Translations under genes and position numbers: made by a program
Part shown: positions 34,805 through 45,700 of the stretch, piece after piece
How positions within the stretch are numbered: position 1 is the stretch's first letter
How the letters are laid out: the number at the start of each line of letters is the position of its first letter
From: Bostrychus sinensis
Taxonomy: Eukaryota; Chordata; Actinopteri; Gobiiformes; Eleotridae
DNA: 64,000 nucleotides
Direction: 5' to 3'
NCBI GenBank assembly: GCA_020698575.1
Contig: CM036248.1
Span: forward strand, 11,747,729 to 11,811,728
Notes under the pieces: model-generated
What the model saw: the letters and a program-made list of their open reading frames with translations, nothing else
Database searches by the model: none
What the model was told of the DNA's origin: nothing

Positions 34805-34975
34805 ATTTTCTGGTGTGGATCCTGATCACCGGCTCACAGACTGCCTCTCTGAGTGGAGTCTGCATGTCCGTCCTGAGTAATGATATGTCTTTGTATCAGC
34901 TCTGAGACTAACTTTCCACTATCCAGGGTGTACACCGCCTCAGACCCATAGTTCCTGGACTAGGTGAAAGACAGT
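34805..34975 (+). repeat. SINE fragment (TGGAGTCTGCATGTCC type)
   Basis: AGTGGAGTCTGCATGTCCGT and GAGACTAACTTTCCACTATC match a common fish SINE body also present at 36478, 39725 (minus) and 54755. It lies about 55 bases upstream of the gpr174 5' UTR acceptor. Confidence 0.5.
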
Positions 34976-35028
34976 ATATATAAATATATACGTATCAAGT
35001 ACGATTTTTTTCTATTTTATTTCTGCAG

Positions 35029-35107
35029 ATGACCCACACCCAGTGATCTACAATGACATGAACTTCTTGTAGCCGAAATGGACACCTCTGAGGAACAACC
35101 TTCTTGA
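35029..35107 (+). promoter_or_regulatory. gpr174: gpr174 5' leader with four mini upstream ORFs
   Basis: A pyrimidine tract and CAG (35026-35028) form a good acceptor, so the leader exon probably starts at 35029. Before the true start at 35149 it has ATG codons at 35029, 35053, 35058 and 35078, each closed within ten codons (stops ending at 35046, 35061, 35072 and 35107). Such short upstream frames usually reduce translation. Depends on the predicted leader. Confidence 0.4.
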
Positions 35108-35148
35108 TACGATCTTCCCGACATTGGCTGAGAGACTTTTGCAGTAAG

Positions 35149-35343
35149 ATGAACCAGAGCTGTGAGAGCAGTGAGGACCTGAGGACGTACCAGCACTACC
35201 TGTACGCTGTGGTCTATAGTGTGATCCTGGCGCCGGGGCTGCTGGGTAACGTGTTAGCGCTGTGGGTCTTCAGGGCCTACGTCAAAGAGACCAAGAAAGC
35301 CGTGGTTTTTATGATGAATCTGGCAGTGGCCGACCTGATGCAG
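35149..35343 (+). CDS. gpr174: gpr174 coding exon 1
   Basis: 65 codons from the N-terminus into TM2 (ends ADLMQ); donor CAG|GTAAGC, phase 0. Confidence 0.93.
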
Positions 35344-38300
35344 GTAAGCAGCGAGTTGATTACACTGACGGTCTTTTTTGTGTATCGGTGCTAATGTATT
35401 GAAACTTGTGCCAATGCAAATCCAGTGTGTCACAACAATGTCATGCATTGAAGAGACTTTGTTTTGCACAGCCACTAACTCCTTCATCATTTGCATTAAC
35501 CTTTGCACAGGAAATATTTGGTTTGCCAAGTACCATATTATTAAAGTAAAATTTGTCTAAATCAAGAATTAAGGAAACAAATGAACTGAGTAGGGATTAA
35601 CACATAAAAATGCAATAACAAATAAAGACTAAACTATGCCTAAACCACTTTTAAACCAAGATTAAACCAGAACATAACTTAGCAGAGGACTACACGTCAT
35701 TACCAGATCAAGAGGAGGCCTGCGTACCACTTTTGGTACCAGCACCACAGTTTGAAAAACACTGATATACATTATTTAACACATTTCATAAAACCAAATT
35801 TTCTTCATAATACTTCAACAACAGGCATTTATAATTTTATGTAAACAAAAGTTCAATTTGAATGTTATGGCAGCAACACACCTCAGAAAAGTGGTGACAG
35901 GGCAACAAAAGGCTGGGGGAGCATTTTGTAACTAAACCCTTATTAATAGACTATGAATAACATATGGAATAACACTTTTATTTGAATTGGGTTTGTAAAT
36001 AAAACAATGATCCTGCTTTTAGACTGCATCTCTCCCATCTACATCATGTTTACTTTGAAAGCTAATTTTACACAGCTTTTGCATCCACTCGTTTTATGGC
36101 TGCTGCAATTTCCCACAGTAGAATAATAAAGTAATCCAACTATATTAGTATCCTTGGACTTGTAAATATGTTATTGGCCCAAATAAGGAGCAGTCTAATT
36201 TTTATACCATTAATTATATCCACGAGAAAGAGCACAGGAAATGGGGGGACACTAAATCACTCAGATTGTTTTGAATAGTGTCCACAAAATAAAGCTACTG
36301 GAGCTGTTCTCACACAACAGAGCACGTTTCAGAGTCAAGAGTTTCAGATGCTTATGATTAATCAACTTATGTTATACAGTGTGGATTTTTCAGTGAGGTT
36401 TGGAAACATGCTGTTAACAGATAGTGGTTTAATAAATACAGAATTATATTTTTTTTTATTATTTTGGCCTTGAACTTAGGAGGCATGGTGGCAGAGTGGT
36501 TAGTGCTCTTGCCTCTCAACAATGACTGTCAGGATGGCTGTCAAACAATCTCTCTCTGGGTGGAGTCTGCATGTCCTTCCTGTGTTACAGTAGCTTCTCT
36601 CTGGGTACTCCGGCTTCCTCCTACCGTCCTAAGATATGCATTTGTTAAGGTGAATTAGTCACTTTAAATTGCCCCTTTATGATTGTGAGATATAAGCATT
36701 TTGTGGCTCAATGGAAAGAGCATTTACCCCTGAACGAGAAGATCTTTGAGTTTGAGTCCAGGTCTGGGCACTATCTTTACCATTTCAAGATAGGACCAGT
36801 GCCTTTGAAGAGGTCTACTTTCTTAGAAGTGGAAGTATATTATGTAGTAAGGCTGCATGATATAGAAAAAACATGCAATATTCTATAACTATGTTGAAAA
36901 TTACGATAATATTTTTGTGATATTTTAAAATAGGGCCTACTATTCTAACATAGTAAGTTACATTCACTTATTAGTCCCTGTATTCACAAGTCAAAACTTA
37001 ACACAGACTAAACCAGGAATAAAAAAAGGCTAAATTAGACTAAATTAAGGAAATTACCACTAAAACTGGACTTTTTAAAAAAAAACATTTTTCTTTAGTC
37101 ACAACACATTTTCTTTTAAGGCTCTGGTTTAAAAAGTATTTTTAGTACAGTGATTCTCAACTGATGGGTCGGGAGCCAAAAGTGGGTCGCAGAACTGTTT
37201 TCAGTGGGTCGCCGGCCTTTGCCAGGGCAAAAAAAGAAAGTTTAATTTTTAAAAGTAAATCATCAATTTACACTCCTTAACAGTAGGTGGCAGTGAAGTG
37301 AGTTCTATAACATTACTATTATACCTAAGGTTGACCTGAGTACGGCTTCATTTTCCTTTGAATTTCCTCAATATCTTCTAATTTTCTTAAAACATCTCTT
37401 ATTTTTCCTCAATATCTTTTTTGTTTGGGTTGCAGCTTGTCATTATGGAGTGATGGTGGGTCCTGAAGCCAGATCAGTTGAGAACCACTGCTTTAGTATA
37501 AAACTCTGTCAGATGGAAGACCATAGCGTTATTGTCATATATTTGGATTCTTGCAATACGGATATTGTGTTAGCTGATATTGCAATAACGATAGTTTCAC
37601 AATATACGGTGCAGTCCTACTATTTATTGAGTTATTACTTGTGCACACACTTTCTTTTTTCTACCATTGTGACTGCACAGAGAAAACCTTACAACGTTAG
37701 TATGAATACAAGTTTATACATTCACACTATTGCTTATAACTGGTTAATAGTTGTCAGTGCAGGAAAACAAAAGGTCATGTTGTGTTTGAATTGTTTACAG
37801 ATTTTAATACTTATTTGTCCTTGTCCTGCTTGGCCTCAGGTGCTGTCTCTCCCACTGAGGATCTACTATTACCTGAACAACAGCTGGCCCTTCGGACACC
37901 CCCTGTGCATGATCTGCTTCTATCTCAAATACGTCAACATGTACGCCTCCATCTTCTTCCTGGTGTGTGTGAGCGTGCGCCGCTGCGAGCTCATAATGCG
38001 CCCCCTGCACTACAACTCATCCCGCCGCAAATGGGACATACTCACCTGTGTTTCGGGATGGCTGCTGGTCTGTCTGGCTTGTCTTCTGTTCCCCTTACTC
38101 CGGACGCCCAGTGCGCAGGACAAGGCAAACTCTCTCAGCGAAAATCTGGTCTCCACGAAATCGACCTCTCAAACCAACGGGCTTGATTCGTTTTGCTTTG
38201 CGGAGCTGCCCATGCGGGACATTAACCCATCCGCAGCATGGGCCCTACTAATCATCGCAGAGCTGCTAGGTTTTGTCATCCCGTTAGTTTTAGTATTAGC

Positions 38301-38706
38301 TTGCACTTGTCTGACCGCTTGGAGTCTACGGTACCCAGCGGCAGAAGCTATCCAGGACCGAGGAGAAAAACGCAGAGCTTTGAGGATGGTCCTGAGTTGT
38401 TCCGGGGTATTTTTGATCTGCTTCGTCCCATATCACATCACTATGCCCCTAGACTTTCTGGTCAAATCGAACTCTCTAAAGAACTGTGCTTTCAGAAACT
38501 TTGTGCTACGTTGCCATCCCATTACACTTTGTCTGGCCAGTCTGAACTGCAGTCTGGACCCACTCATGTACTACTTCATGACGGACGAGTTTTGGAGGCG
38601 GCTCAGTAAACACGAAATCCCAGATGGCATGACTTTTAACAGGCGTTTGTCCTGTATGATTGCAGAGGACGAGCATAACGGGGACTCCTTAACAGAGACA
38701 AGTTGA
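35149..38706 (+). CDS. gpr174: G-protein-coupled receptor 174 (lysophosphatidylserine receptor), two coding exons
   Basis: Exons 35149-35343 and 37840-38706 join in phase 0 to a 353-residue class A GPCR (human about 333). In mammals GPR174 is a lysophosphatidylserine/chemokine-responsive receptor of lymphocytes. Features: sequon N2-Q-S; TM1 YAVVYSVILAPGLLGNVLAL; loop 1 YVKETKKAV; TM2 VFMMNLAVADLMQ; SWPFG before TM3; FYLKYVNMYASIFFL; DRY replaced by S-V-R-R-C; third loop ending GEKRRALRM; TM6 LICFVPYHI; DFLVKSNSLKNC; TM7 D-P-L-M-Y (305-309). YVKETK, ISVRR-like and PLDFLVKSN match human GPR174 as recalled, distinguishing it from P2RY10. Acidic tail ends LTETS. The start is the first ATG giving the family's N-terminal length. 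Confidence 0.94.
36478..36675 (+). repeat. SINE (GGAGTCTGCATGTCC type), shortened
   Basis: GGAGGCATGGTGGCAGAGTG with GGTTAGTGCTCTTGCC is a tRNA-like head; TGGAGTCTGCATGTCCTTCC, GGGTACTCCGGCTTCCTCC and GTCACTTTAAATTGCCCC are the body of a common fish SINE. Confidence 0.65.
36690..36830 (+). repeat. tRNA-derived SINE head
   Basis: Box A TGGCTCAATGG (36714-36724) and box B-like GAGTTTGAGTCC (36748-36759) at tRNA spacing. Confidence 0.5.
36848..37619. mobile_element. hAT-like MITE split by a second MITE
   Basis: Opens TAAGGCTGCATGATATAG and closes CAATATACGGTGCAGTCCTA, an imperfect inverted pair with GATATT-rich interior. It is interrupted by the element at 37148-37490. Flanking octamers TTATGTAG and CTATTTAT match only 5 of 8. 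Confidence 0.55.
37148..37490. mobile_element. hAT-like MITE, 343 bp
   Basis: Terminal inverted repeats CAGTGATTCTCAACTGAT and ATCAGTTGAGAACCACTG differ at one base. Flanking octamers TTTTAGTA (37140-37147) and CTTTAGTA (37491-37498) match at 7 of 8. It contains GTGGGTCGC-type words. Confidence 0.8.
37840..38706 (+). CDS. gpr174: gpr174 coding exon 2
   Basis: Acceptor GGCCTCAG at 37832-37839, phase 0. Encodes the rest of TM2 (VLSLPLRIYYYL) through the C-terminus; stop at 38704-38706. Overlapping frames of up to 134 codons in this exon are shadows. Confidence 0.94.
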   Translation: MLSLPLRIYYYLNNSWPFGHPLCMICFYLKYVNMYASIFFLVCVSVRRCELIMRPLHYNSSRRKWDILTCVSGWLLVCLACLLFPLLRTPSAQDKANSLSENLVSTKSTSQTNGLDSFCFAELPMRDINPSAAWALLIIAELLGFVIPLVLVLACTCLTAWSLRYPAAEAIQDRGEKRRALRMVLSCSGVFLICFVPYHITMPLDFLVKSNSLKNCAFRNFVLRCHPITLCLASLNCSLDPLMYYFMTDEFWRRLSKHEIPDGMTFNRRLSCMIAEDEHNGDSLTETS

Positions 38707-39724
38707 TGAAGTCTCCCATTAGGAGCACCAAGATTTTGATCACCACACCACTAAGACTTGAAATTACAATACTCAACAAACTTTCTGTCAATGTTGGATT
38801 GGACCACACAGGGCAGCTCCCCACGTGCATTACCTGTCGCTGGTTTAACTTTGATCCTTCCTTGGACCACTTTTGACAGACACTGACCTCTGCAGACTGG
38901 GAACACCCCACTAGAGCTGCAGTTTTGGAGATGCTCGGACCCAGTTGTCGAGCCATCACAATTTGGCCCTTGTCAAACTCAAATCCTTACGCTTGCCCAT
39001 TTTTAAACGCAATGAATGTGAAGAGAAAATGAACTCTGAAGAGATAATCTGTCTGTACATTCAACTTGAGTATGTGAAAATATCTATATTATTATATTAT
39101 ATTTATTTTAAGCGGTTTAGTGTATGCCCTGCATACTGAGCTGTTTGTGTTTTGCCAAGGAGCCTGAGATACATCCACAACACCAAGAAAACAAGGAGAT
39201 GGATAAAAATTTCTAAACTTTTCAAACACTGTCGCTCTATTTATAAAACTATTTTCCAAATAAGTTGGGACACTGTGTAAAATGTAAATAAAAACAGAAT
39301 GCAATGTTTTTCAAATCACATAAAACCATATTGTTTTAATGCAAATAGAAAAAAAAAAACATTGATTTGAGATATTTTACCATTTAATTAAAAATAATTT
39401 TCATTATAGAAACATTTTTAAAATGCCTTTCATGCCCAGTTACTGATCTGTTGCCAGTTAAATAATTAGTAGCAAAAGACACAAGCTGTTTTTCTTATAG
39501 TCAAACTTCTTATAGTCAATGCAATTTCCCCACTGAGGGACTAATAAAGGTTTTCTTATTCTTATTATTATTCTTATGTCATCAAACTGAAATAGTGAAT
39601 GTTTATTGTTATATTGACTTCTTTTTTTTATTCTTATTTTTGACCTTTATTTATCCAGGAAAATCCCACTACGATTAACAACCTCTTTTGCAGTCGTGGT
39701 CCCATTGGTGACCTATTACACATG

Positions 39725-39860
39725 TTTTTGATGGTAGGGGAAACCGGAGTAACCAGAGGAAATATTCACAAACACAAGGAGAACATAGAAACTCCACACA
39801 GAAAGCCCAGCACAGGCCAGGAATCCAACCTTCTTGCTTTGAGGCAGGAGAAATAAAACC
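39725..39860 (-). repeat. SINE fragment on minus strand
   Basis: On the minus strand: GATTCCTGGCCTGTGCTGGG, TCTGTGTGGAGTTTCTATGT and GGTTACTCCGGTTTCCCC, the body of the SINE family seen at 36478 and 54755. Confidence 0.6.
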
Positions 39861-39873
39861 ATCTTTCATACCT

Positions 39874-39914
39874 ATTTCACAACAGAATATATAGATTATA
39901 TTCTGTTGTGAAAT
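39874..39914. repeat. Perfect 18-bp inverted repeat (hairpin)
   Basis: ATTTCACAACAGAATATA (39874-39891) and its exact reverse complement (39897-39914) with a 5-base loop. Confidence 0.85.
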
Positions 39915-41585
39915 CAGTAGGAGATAAGGTTTCATGTGATTTGCAAATTATCATCGTGTTCTGTTATTTACTTTTAATAAGTGATCCAACTTCTTTGAAT
40001 TGGGTTTGTGTTACCATAGCCATTTGTGAGATGTCTGAAAGTTGGTGTCTGCCACTGTGAAAAAGTCTTATAAGTTTAAATCTATGGTGCAGCCTGATTA
40101 CTGTCACTGCCTTTAGAATTTCATTTTCTATCTCTCCATAACGTCATTGTCTATCTGCTACACTGTGTACCATGCCATAATATTTTTTTGAATATTTTTA
40201 ATTAATAATGTGATTCACAACAATGTACTGCAATTGAGTATGTTAAAGAGTAAATGGCCTTATGAGGCGTCATATCATGTTTGTGATCATGTTTCTTTAC
40301 TGACCCCTGGCGGTGATCTGAGATAGCATCTTGGTAGGAGCAGGGCTTCTATCCAGAGTCTTGTGGATGCTTTAAAGACAAAAACTGATCACCAATCAGC
40401 CTTTACAGAAACTCTCAACGGTATAAATACTATAATCCTATTCTTCACTCAAACCTCTAGACTTTAATACAGCTAACACTTAAGGAGTTGCTTTTTTGTT
40501 CTGTACTTTGTGGTACATTTTGTCTCATTAGTTTTAAAATGCAAGGCCTCTCCTCTCACAATACATATTTTATCATCATGATTCATATTACAATTAATGT
40601 GATTGTTTGAAAGCACCATAGTCCTTAAAATAAGTGTGTTGGCTTATGTGTCTTCTTCACTTCAAGTATAGTATGACACATTTCACTCCCAAAATTCTTC
40701 ATTATCATAATGTGGGAAAACCCAATGTTGAGAAATTTACTTTTTGCATTATTATGGGCATATTGAACACCAAAAAGAGCAGCTTATCAGAAATGATTCA
40801 CTTGGTCGGGAAATTTTTACAACAATATAATTTATTAGCTGCACTCTACATTCATTTAGGCCATCTCTGCTAATAATTCAGAAGAGACACTTGAACACAC
40901 TTCCTGCCTGGTTGTCTTTCTGTGCAGGCATTAATAGAGACTTGAAAACAGGCAAAGAGCCCTACTTACAGTGTATACTTAGTGCTTCTCCTCAGGGCTG
41001 TCAAATCAAAGAGAACTGTTCAAGTTTAATGCAAATTTATTGCAAGGTTTTTCCACAACAGACATTTTTAAATATCAAGGATTAAGCAAAAATGTTGAAA
41101 ACAGTGGATCTATTTTCTTACAACAAAAACATTATTAGAACTACACATTTAAATAAGAGATTTAAAAAGGAATAATTTGCCCTTATTCGCTCCTATAGCC
41201 ATTCTTCAAGTGCGTTTTTCACAAATAAAGTTTATACATGAACACAAACACTGGTCACGCAGGTCACCATCGTTTACATGTAAAACAGCAGGACATCAGA
41301 GATGCAGCAAAGCACTCTGGGAAATATCTACAAAGTGTAAAGACCGATGGGGCTGTGTTTTAACATCCAGAACTGCACTGTACCAGGAGTAACAGTAACA
41401 TACAGTAGTCTGCAGGAGATAATGTGGCCAGGGTTAAAGGAGAAGTAAGTGATTCAGCTTTTTTGGCTTGTGTTTTTGCAGTGCAATTTGTTTCTACTAT
41501 GGACCAAAGCCAAAATGAGGAACAGTACTTCAAATGTGCCAACCAAACAAACAAACAAACAAACATCTTTATGGCTATTGCAGAG

Positions 41586-42042
41586 CAGTGATTCTCAAAT
41601 GTTTCACTCCGACTGCCACCACAGAAAATATGTCTTTCCATCTTTAACGAACTGAACCTAAAAAATAGACATTCAACTAAAATTATGACTTTAATCCAGC
41701 CACAGGGGGTCACATGCCAGAGCACTCCTTGTGGTGCTCCCATGCCTGGATAAATGCACAGGGTTGGGTCAGGATGGGCTTGTGATGTAAAACCTATGTC
41801 AAATGAATATGCAGATCACTTCACATTAGGAAGAGGATGATTAAGCATGACTGTACCAGGACTAAACTGGGCTTAAACCAAGACTAAGCATGCTACAAAA
41901 CTACAGCAGGACTAAGGCAGACAAAACCAGGAAGTTAGGACTAAACTTGAACTAAACTGGTTTGTAATTTTTTATTTAAGATTTCACAGCCCTGAGCACC
42001 TCTAGAGAGCCCCTGTGTACCACCACAGTTTGAGAACCACTG
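41586..42042. mobile_element. hAT-like MITE downstream of itm2a
   Basis: Opens CAGTGATTCTCAAATGTT and closes CACAGTTTGAGAACCACTG. Flanking octamers TTGCAGAG and TTGTAGAA match at 6 of 8. The interior has AACTAAACTGG-type words shared with the 8640 minisatellite. It ends about 560 bases 3' of the itm2a stop and may lie in the 3' UTR; an inverse AATAAA sits at 41972-41977. Confidence 0.68.
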
Positions 42043-42601
42043 TTGTAGAATCATATAAATTCTGCGTTGCAAAGTAGAAAGGTCGGGACTCTCTGTAGCA
42101 GTGACACCTTCAAATACAGAGATTTCAAGTCATATTTTCTCAGGAATAGATCACTTACTCCCTCTTTAAGTTACATTGAGTTAGTGCGAGAACAGTAGGC
42201 TGACATAAGGGAAGGATTCATACAAACAACTTCTCAGAATTTTCAACACTAAATCTTGTCTCTATAGAGTGTAAAGGAAGTAGTAATACAATCAAAACAA
42301 TGAGCTCATTAAAAAGCATCTGAACAAAAGCCAACATAAGGAAACTTAGTCGCTCCTCCATTTATGAGCAGGCGGATGCACTGACTACTTGAAATACTTG
42401 TAAGCTTAATGAACTATGGCCTCTAGAGTGGAAGTATTACAGCAGAAGAAGAGGAGCCTAAAACACTGCAACATAAATCACATATTCACTGAGGCTAAAG
42501 CAGCAAAACTGTTTTGTACAAAAGTAACTCTCATCTGAAAGTTGTTCCCTCGTTCGCCTACAAACACACCAACTCTTTCACTCGGACTTTGGGTCTATGA
42601 T

Positions 42602-42708
42602 CTAGTCGCGGACGTCTGCCTTGCAAATCCTGGTCTCCGTCACAAACTTGTTCTCAAAGTGATTGATGGTGAAGCAGTCCTCAGCAGAGCGCTTCACGAT
42701 GCCTCCAC
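42602..42708 (-). CDS. itm2a: itm2a coding exon 6
   Basis: Completes a split Gly codon and encodes the K-R cleavage site and the two-Cys C-terminal peptide ending ICKADVRD; stop TAG at 42602-42604. Acceptor TTTGTTTCAG upstream. Confidence 0.9.
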
Positions 42709-45700
42709 CTGAAACAAAAACACAAGTATTTGTCAATTTATTATGCAAATTTATTAAAATGGATGACACCTCCACATAGTCTAATTTATCCAAGAAATAT
42801 TATGTTCAGAAATTAAAGTTTAAGGCTGTTTCTTGTGCATATATACACAAAATATTTGAAGAGTGGATAGGATAATCATCTGATGAGAAAACTGAGCAGA
42901 CTGCAGGCCCCGAAGAAGTCGACAGTGCATGTGTGAAATAGTCCAGAGGGGTGTGCCTATGGCGGTCTGAATTCATTACTTTGTACCACCACAAGAGGGA
43001 ACCACAAGGCAGTTTAGACCTCAGCTTAAAATTGTAATTTCAGGTTTTATAAAGGAGTTTTCTAGCACTAAATTTTAGGGCTGCTGGTTTATAAACAGTA
43101 AACAGTTAATCCCAAGGCAAATGGTAATTAATTGTTCTGTGGGGTCAATGTCGTATGATTACACAATAATGCCTTCTAGTGTGTAACTTTCCTGTTTTTT
43201 AATGCACATTGTGTAATTGTTAGTAAACAGCAGAATGGTAAAATGTTGAAAAAATGTTATTTCAAAGTACCAAAGAACCTAGCACAAGCTATTACCTGTT
43301 CCAAATACCCAACACACACATTCTTACTTAGGAGATTTATGAAGTAAATGTATTTTGTTTCAAAAATTTAATGTGAATTTAATTGTTTCTTTTTTTTGTT
43401 AAAAGACATCTGAATGTCCATGTGGGGCTACCACAAATACTCACAGTCAGTAAAAAGGAGGGATCTGCAATCTGTAAATTAATTCCCAGAGAGCAGGGAT
43501 GTAACATATTAGCAAAATTGTGATACTGCAATAGCAAATGTCTCACAATATTATCATGGAAATTTACAATATCCAGTGGTAAACTCCCAGGGTTAAAATG
43601 TATTTATTTTGTTGCATCATAATGGTAAAAAAGCTGCAGGAACTACATAGACCAGGATCATTTGCTCCATTTTAGTGCAGCCAACAACAAAATTATTCTT
43701 ATTAAACACTTATTTAGTCCTAATCTTAAATAAATATATAGAAATATCACAATACCTAATGCACAAAAGGCTTGTCAGGGGATTTTTAGAGAATGTTTTG
43801 TTATTGTAAGCATTTCTACAATATCGTGATCATCCCCACAAGAGTGAAATAAATATTGTACCATGAGATTAATATCATGATAATGCTGTACCGTGAGATT
43901 TGGATATTGTTATATCCCTACCAGATAGTGGCAATATGTACAAGCTACACCTTCAGATGAATGCTACATGTTTTTGTGCACACAGACCTGGCAGGCTGTC
44001 GCGGCGCTGCATCCTGTACGTCTCCTTCCCGTCGCAGAGTCGACGAATGTAGAAGCCCAGAGGTTTAATATCATCAATGCGCTCGGTCACCACCAGATCC
44101 TCCTGCACCAGGTAACTGCGGTACGAGCCAGACTGGAAAACAGGCAAAAAGCACAACTTTATTTACTATTTTGAACTATCTTAGTGACGGGGCGTAGACT
44201 AATAACTGAGAATTTCCCAGTCCAGTTTCATTTCCAGTCAACTGTGCTACACTTTCTCACAAAATTAAATTCACAGTTGCACCATCGCCCACTGAACTGC
44301 AGCAGCGATCGAGTGGGTAAAGTAAAGCGGCCAAGTTCCTGTCAATCATACATTTCATACTGAATGTCACATGTCTTAAATAATATGTATGGAGTGTTTT
44401 TTTAAACCAAATTCCCAGCTTTTACGTTTTATTTACTGTAACAAAAAACCTGTCCCACACCGACTGAAGCTAAAGCTGAACCTCACACTTTGGTTGAACC
44501 TGTAGCAAAAGTGGAGCCATATTTTATTAAGCAAACCGGGTTCATAACACAAGAGGGTGCCTTTACTGTCAGCAAATGAGGGCATGGACCATTAATTAAA
44601 GATTGGCATAGGCAATTTGGGAATGGGAATTACTTACTCACAATAACAGGCAATGCTTAAATATATTTTTTAAACAAGGATTACAACATACAACCTCAAT
44701 TATGCTAAATATTCAGTATTCACATACTGCCTGTGTTACATTTTAATTGTTTATTCTGAAGCTGGGTTTAGCGCCAACTCACCATGAGCTGAGAGAAGAG
44801 GTCGATGAGGTCCTGAGGAGGCAGGACCACAGAGGTGTTCAGGGGGATCACAAAACAGGTCCTCAGGGTCAGGTCCAGGTACGCAGTCAGCTTCTGCTCA
44901 AACACAAAATAAAACCAAAGAATGAACAACCTTTGACTCACGTTTCTGACAGTGAATGTGCAAAAGCCAAATTAATATAATTTCATTTTTTTTATTTGAG
45001 CAAAAGGAGTATACATAAGTTTACTCAACAATGGGATGAAGTGTGAACTTGTGCACTCCTACCCCCTCTTCCAAGTTTACAACTGTACAAACCTGTATAC
45101 CTGCTTACAATACCACAGAATACAATTGTTCCAGTAATTATTTAAATCATTCACGTACTATTACATGAATCTGTGTCTGCAAAACGCCACTGTGATTGTC
45201 ATATTTACCCTGTACATTATCAAAAGTACACGCGACATGCATGCACACTGATATCGATACTCATATAGTAATCAGAACAGCAGAATATCAGTATCAGGTA
45301 CCAAAATCATGCATTCGTTCAAGAATACTTGAAGTATGCTTGAAGTTTTTGTTTATTTAGAAGTTGCACTATGATAATTCTTGTTTTCACAGAAAGAACA
45401 GGAGTCAGATATACACAATAATGAGTCTGTGTGCCTATTAACAAAACTTCTTGATTTTTTTTTTTTTTTAGACATAACCAGAATTTTAATAGCATGTAGC
45501 ATATAGTTATATGTTTAATGATATTTAGTACCTATAGAAGTATGTATATAAAAGTATTTCTGCATCCTCCCTGTGCAAAACATGCCATAAATTTGTTTTT
45601 TTTAATATCTACATGCACATTACTCATACTGTATATAGACTGCTAGCTGTAGGTGTTGAGTGTGCAAGGAGTTTCAGAGATTCAAATCACCTTATCCACA

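Larger units (their letters stand above)
35344..37839 (+). other. gpr174: gpr174 intron
   Basis: A 2,496-base GT-AG intron within TM2. It holds a truncated hAT end (about 35620-35764, ending ACAGTTTGAAAAACACTG), a fragment with ATGGCAGCAACACACCTCAG (about 35860-35935), a SINE (36478-36675), a tRNA-SINE head (36690-36830) and nested hAT-like MITEs (36848-37619). The 130 extra codons open upstream of 37840 are intron. Confidence 0.85.
38707..41585. other. gpr174-itm2a intergenic DNA
   Basis: Probable gpr174 3' UTR first, with AATAAA at 39287-39292 lying inside a DNA repeat (AAGTTGGGACACTGTG, about 39240-39480; related tails at 35860 and 60170). Then a LINE-like scrap (39640-39700), a SINE on the minus strand (39725-39860) and a hairpin (39874-39914). 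From about 39920 to 41585 no gene or repeat is recognised; the distal itm2a 3' UTR may reach here (TTTATT, an inverse AATAAA, at 41036-41041). Confidence 0.5.

Noticed and set aside
37450..37839. 130-codon N-terminal extension of the gpr174 second exon frame
   Set aside because: It is transposon-derived intron sequence, ends in a good acceptor at 37838-37839, and the real N-terminus and TM1 are found at 35149-35343.
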